A DNA stretch of 6,626 nucleotides, taken from the NCBI GenBank assembly GCA_944372725.1, contig CALWAA010000058.1:1-6626 (forward strand), given 5' to 3'. The notes beneath the pieces were generated by a model. That model saw only the letters and a list, made by a program, of their open reading frames with translations. It ran no database searches and was not told the DNA's origin. Source of the stretch: an uncultured Bacilli bacterium. GTDB lineage: Bacteria > Bacillota_I > Bacilli_A > RF39 > UBA660. Positions 4,625-6,626 of the stretch are shown here, piece after piece; the first letter of the stretch is position 1; each line of letters starts with the position of its first letter. Both the position numbers and the translations under genes were made by a program.

Positions 4625-6626
4625 GTAATTTTATAAACATTCTAACAAAAACATCTTTTAAACCTTTTCTCTTTAGCTTTCTAATTTCAATTCTTTTCTT
4701 GTTTATTTCCATTTGACTAAACATAATTGCCGCGATTTTTTCTTTTAAATCTGTCTTAATTTTGGCATCACTGATAATGGAGTTGATATCCTCATTAATT
4801 AATCTTACCGCATCTATTTCAATGTCTTTTCCTTTACAATTGATGGTTAATTGGCTCGTTGTCGGAATGCTTTTGGCTTCGACAATAAAATCGGCTTCAT
4901 CAGCATAACACTCAATTGGGATTTCAGTATCATTGATATAAGCGATGACATCTTCGGCTTCTCTTGTATTTCTAAATCTGATTTTATAATTTCTTGTTTT
5001 CGGAATGATACCGGTTTTTCCCTCAATTGGTCTAATAATAAGGGTGTAGTTATTAGCAAGATAATTATAGTCTATCGCGGTAATAATATAATAGCCTTCT
5101 TCATTTAATCTTGATAAACCATCATCTTCATACAATTTATAAATATTGCTTCTTCCAGGGAAAACATGGATTTCTAATCCTTCTGGTGGATTCGTATCAT
5201 TTAAGTTTTCACCAAGAATCGCTAAAGGAATAATAGAACCACTTTTTGCAAAGACCGGATAATCTTCATCTTTGTAGAAAGCAACATATCTTCTATTTCC
5301 TGGGAACTTTTTACCGGTTTTAAAATCATACCAAGTTCCTTTTGGTAAAAAGATTTGCTCCACACAACGGTTCATGACATTATCTTGTTTTTTGGTAATC
5401 GCTTTCACAAGAAGTTCACTACCAAAATAATATTCATTTTTATAAGCAGGTTCATCATATACTTCGGGATAACTATAATAAAGGGGTTGAATTAATGGTA
5501 AACCGGTTTTGTGATATTTGTAATTTTCAGTATATAAATAAGGGATTAATCTTTGTCTTAAATGGCAATAATCTTTAGCAATCGTATAAGTTTTAATATC
5601 CCAACTCCATGGTTCTCTTTTGTAATAATGTCCTCTTTCACAAGCAAGTCTAAATATGGGACTAAAGCATCCAAACTCTATATATCTAATATATAATTCA
5701 CTATCTTCCATACCACCTTTATAGCCACCGATATCATGACTCCACCAAGATACACCGATATTAGATGCACTAGAATTAAAACTAGGGAGGTAATTTAGTG
5801 TATCAAAGCCAACATTTGTCTTCCCAGAATAATGGACACCATAAAGATGGCTTGCTATTAAATTGTTACGAGAAAAAAGGAATGGTCTTGTGTGATTATC
5901 TTTATAATAGTTCATAAAATGATAATGATTTAAAGCACGCAAGCTCGCATAATCATAGTTATAATCTACCCAATAGAAGTCTACTCCTAAACTATCTAAA
6001 GGCTTGATTAAATGATTAAAATAAATACTTAAGAACGTTTTATCAAAAACATTAAATGGTATTCTTCTCGTGTTAATGAGTCCTAATTCTGTTGCAATAA
6101 TACGGAATTGTTCTTCGTGTTCACCAATTCCCTCCACTGGGTCCATGTTAATTCCTACTCTTACTCCTCGCTCATGCATATAAGTTGTAAAAGCATAAGG
6201 GTCTGGGAATAACTCCGGATTAAAAGTAAAGCCCGTTTTGAATTTATTTAAATCTCGTTTGTCTTTTAAGTGCCAAAATTCATTTAGTAATAATACGGAA
6301 ATAGGAATAGAGTGAGAATTAAAGGCTTTAATTAATTTCTTGGTATCTTCAAAAGAATAAATCATGTCTCTATTCCACCATATACCTAAAGCATATCTTG
6401 GTATTAATGGTGGTAACCCTGTTAAAGTAAAATAATCTTTTAGACATAAGCCAAAATCTCTTCGATAGATAAATAAATACGTATCTATTCTTTTTTCTGT
6501 AGGTTTTACTAAAAAGCCATCTTCCATAAAAACAAGACTTTTAGAATCATCAAAAGAAGCAAAACCGTCAGTGGAATATAAACCTTTTTTTAATGAACTC
6601 TTCATATTTTTATCGAGGGATACTTT
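4602..6626 (-). CDS. GH31-family glycoside hydrolase (TIM-barrel), N-terminus outside the window
   Basis: Only part of the gene is here. The frame stays open through seven codons before the first Met at 6605 to the window edge, and the N-terminal beta-sandwich expected in GH31 is mostly absent, so the true start lies beyond 6626. Numbering from that Met, the barrel begins near PRYALGIWWNRD (69-80) and contains GINMDPVEGIGEHEEQF (151-167) and YWVDYNYD (211-218), where D214 is the likely nucleophile. It continues with SWWSHDIGGYKGG (286-298), and the C-terminal beta domains include GTWYDFKTGKKFPG (423-436) and YEDDG (492-496). GH31 enzymes usually cleave alpha-linked sugars such as alpha-glucosides or xylosides; the substrate here cannot be told. 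The usual acid/base Asp after the SG motif appears to be K262 (YSGKT), and the usual Asp before the conserved WH is N108. The tail (about 600-667) is helical and basic. No signal peptide is visible in this part. Confidence 0.9.
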   Translation of the reverse strand, partial: KVSLDKNMKSSLKKGLYSTDGFASFDDSKSLVFMEDGFLVKPTEKRIDTYLFIYRRDFGLCLKDYFTLTGLPPLIPRYALGIWWNRDMIYSFEDTKKLIKAFNSHSIPISVLLLNEFWHLKDKRDLNKFKTGFTFNPELFPDPYAFTTYMHERGVRVGINMDPVEGIGEHEEQFRIIATELGLINTRRIPFNVFDKTFLSIYFNHLIKPLDSLGVDFYWVDYNYDYASLRALNHYHFMNYYKDNHTRPFLFSRNNLIASHLYGVHYSGKTNVGFDTLNYLPSFNSSASNIGVSWWSHDIGGYKGGMEDSELYIRYIEFGCFSPIFRLACERGHYYKREPWSWDIKTYTIAKDYCHLRQRLIPYLYTENYKYHKTGLPLIQPLYYSYPEVYDEPAYKNEYYFGSELLVKAITKKQDNVMNRCVEQIFLPKGTWYDFKTGKKFPGNRRYVAFYKDEDYPVFAKSGSIIPLAILGENLNDTNPPEGLEIHVFPGRSNIYKLYEDDGLSRLNEEGYYIITAIDYNYLANNYTLIIRPIEGKTGIIPKTRNYKIRFRNTREAEDVIAYINDTEIPIECYADEADFIVEAKSIPTTSQLTINCKGKDIEIDAVRLINEDINSIISDAKIKTDLKEKIAAIMFSQMEINKKRIEIRKLKRKGLKDVFVRMFIKLLEYVSEI

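Noticed and set aside
4430..4636. Plus-strand open frame of 68 codons opposite the T-box leader
   Set aside because: It lies on the complement of a well-supported T-box and its terminator, has no recognisable protein features, and reflects the structured RNA on the other strand.
4847..5108. Short frames on both strands inside the GH31 gene
   Set aside because: They overlap the conserved C-terminal region of the GH31 protein in other frames and have no family resemblance or credible start signal.

Overview
The window is strongly AT-rich and suggests a Gram-positive, Firmicutes-like genome. The reasons are a T-box tRNA-sensing leader, GGAGG-type ribosome binding sites, sigma-A style promoters and a TasA/camelysin-like surface protein. 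The standard genetic code fits: long frames run without internal TGA, tryptophan codons read TGG, and one gene ends in TGA (overlapping the next start as ATGA), so this is not a code-4 mycoplasma. An uncultured low-GC Bacilli or Mollicutes-related gut lineage is my best guess. That guess rests on the style of the proteins and I cannot check it. All supported genes lie on the minus strand, so transcription runs from high to low coordinates.

Layout in order of transcription. (1) 6626-4602: most of a GH31-type glycoside hydrolase whose N-terminus lies beyond the window. (2) 4624-4596: a promoter that overlaps the end of that gene, followed by a leucine T-box leader (about 4590-4397) with a CUU specifier codon, a T-box sequence and an intrinsic terminator. 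(3) 4382-3984: a small three-helix membrane protein of unknown function. (4) 3987-1177: leuS, joined to the previous gene by an ATGA overlap. It encodes a leucyl-tRNA synthetase with a complete Nudix hydrolase domain inserted in its editing domain. The leuS stop codon lies inside a terminator hairpin. (5) 1156-1128: a near-consensus promoter, then a 148-residue membrane-anchored protein of unknown function (1103-657). (6) 638-609: a weaker promoter, then a 186-residue TasA/camelysin-like secreted protein (589-29), whose stop codon also lies inside a terminator hairpin.

How the genes work together. Uncharged tRNA-Leu should turn on the membrane protein and leuS together through the T-box. The last two genes look like a separate module for proteins displayed outside the cell. 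The GH31 gene has no terminator of its own before the T-box, so its transcripts may run into the leucine leader and be gated there. The most notable features are the Nudix insertion in LeuRS, the T-box-controlled membrane protein of unknown function, and the apparent loss of the usual acid/base aspartate in the GH31 enzyme. No stretch longer than 300 bases lacks a gene; the largest gap (4383-4601) is filled by the T-box leader.
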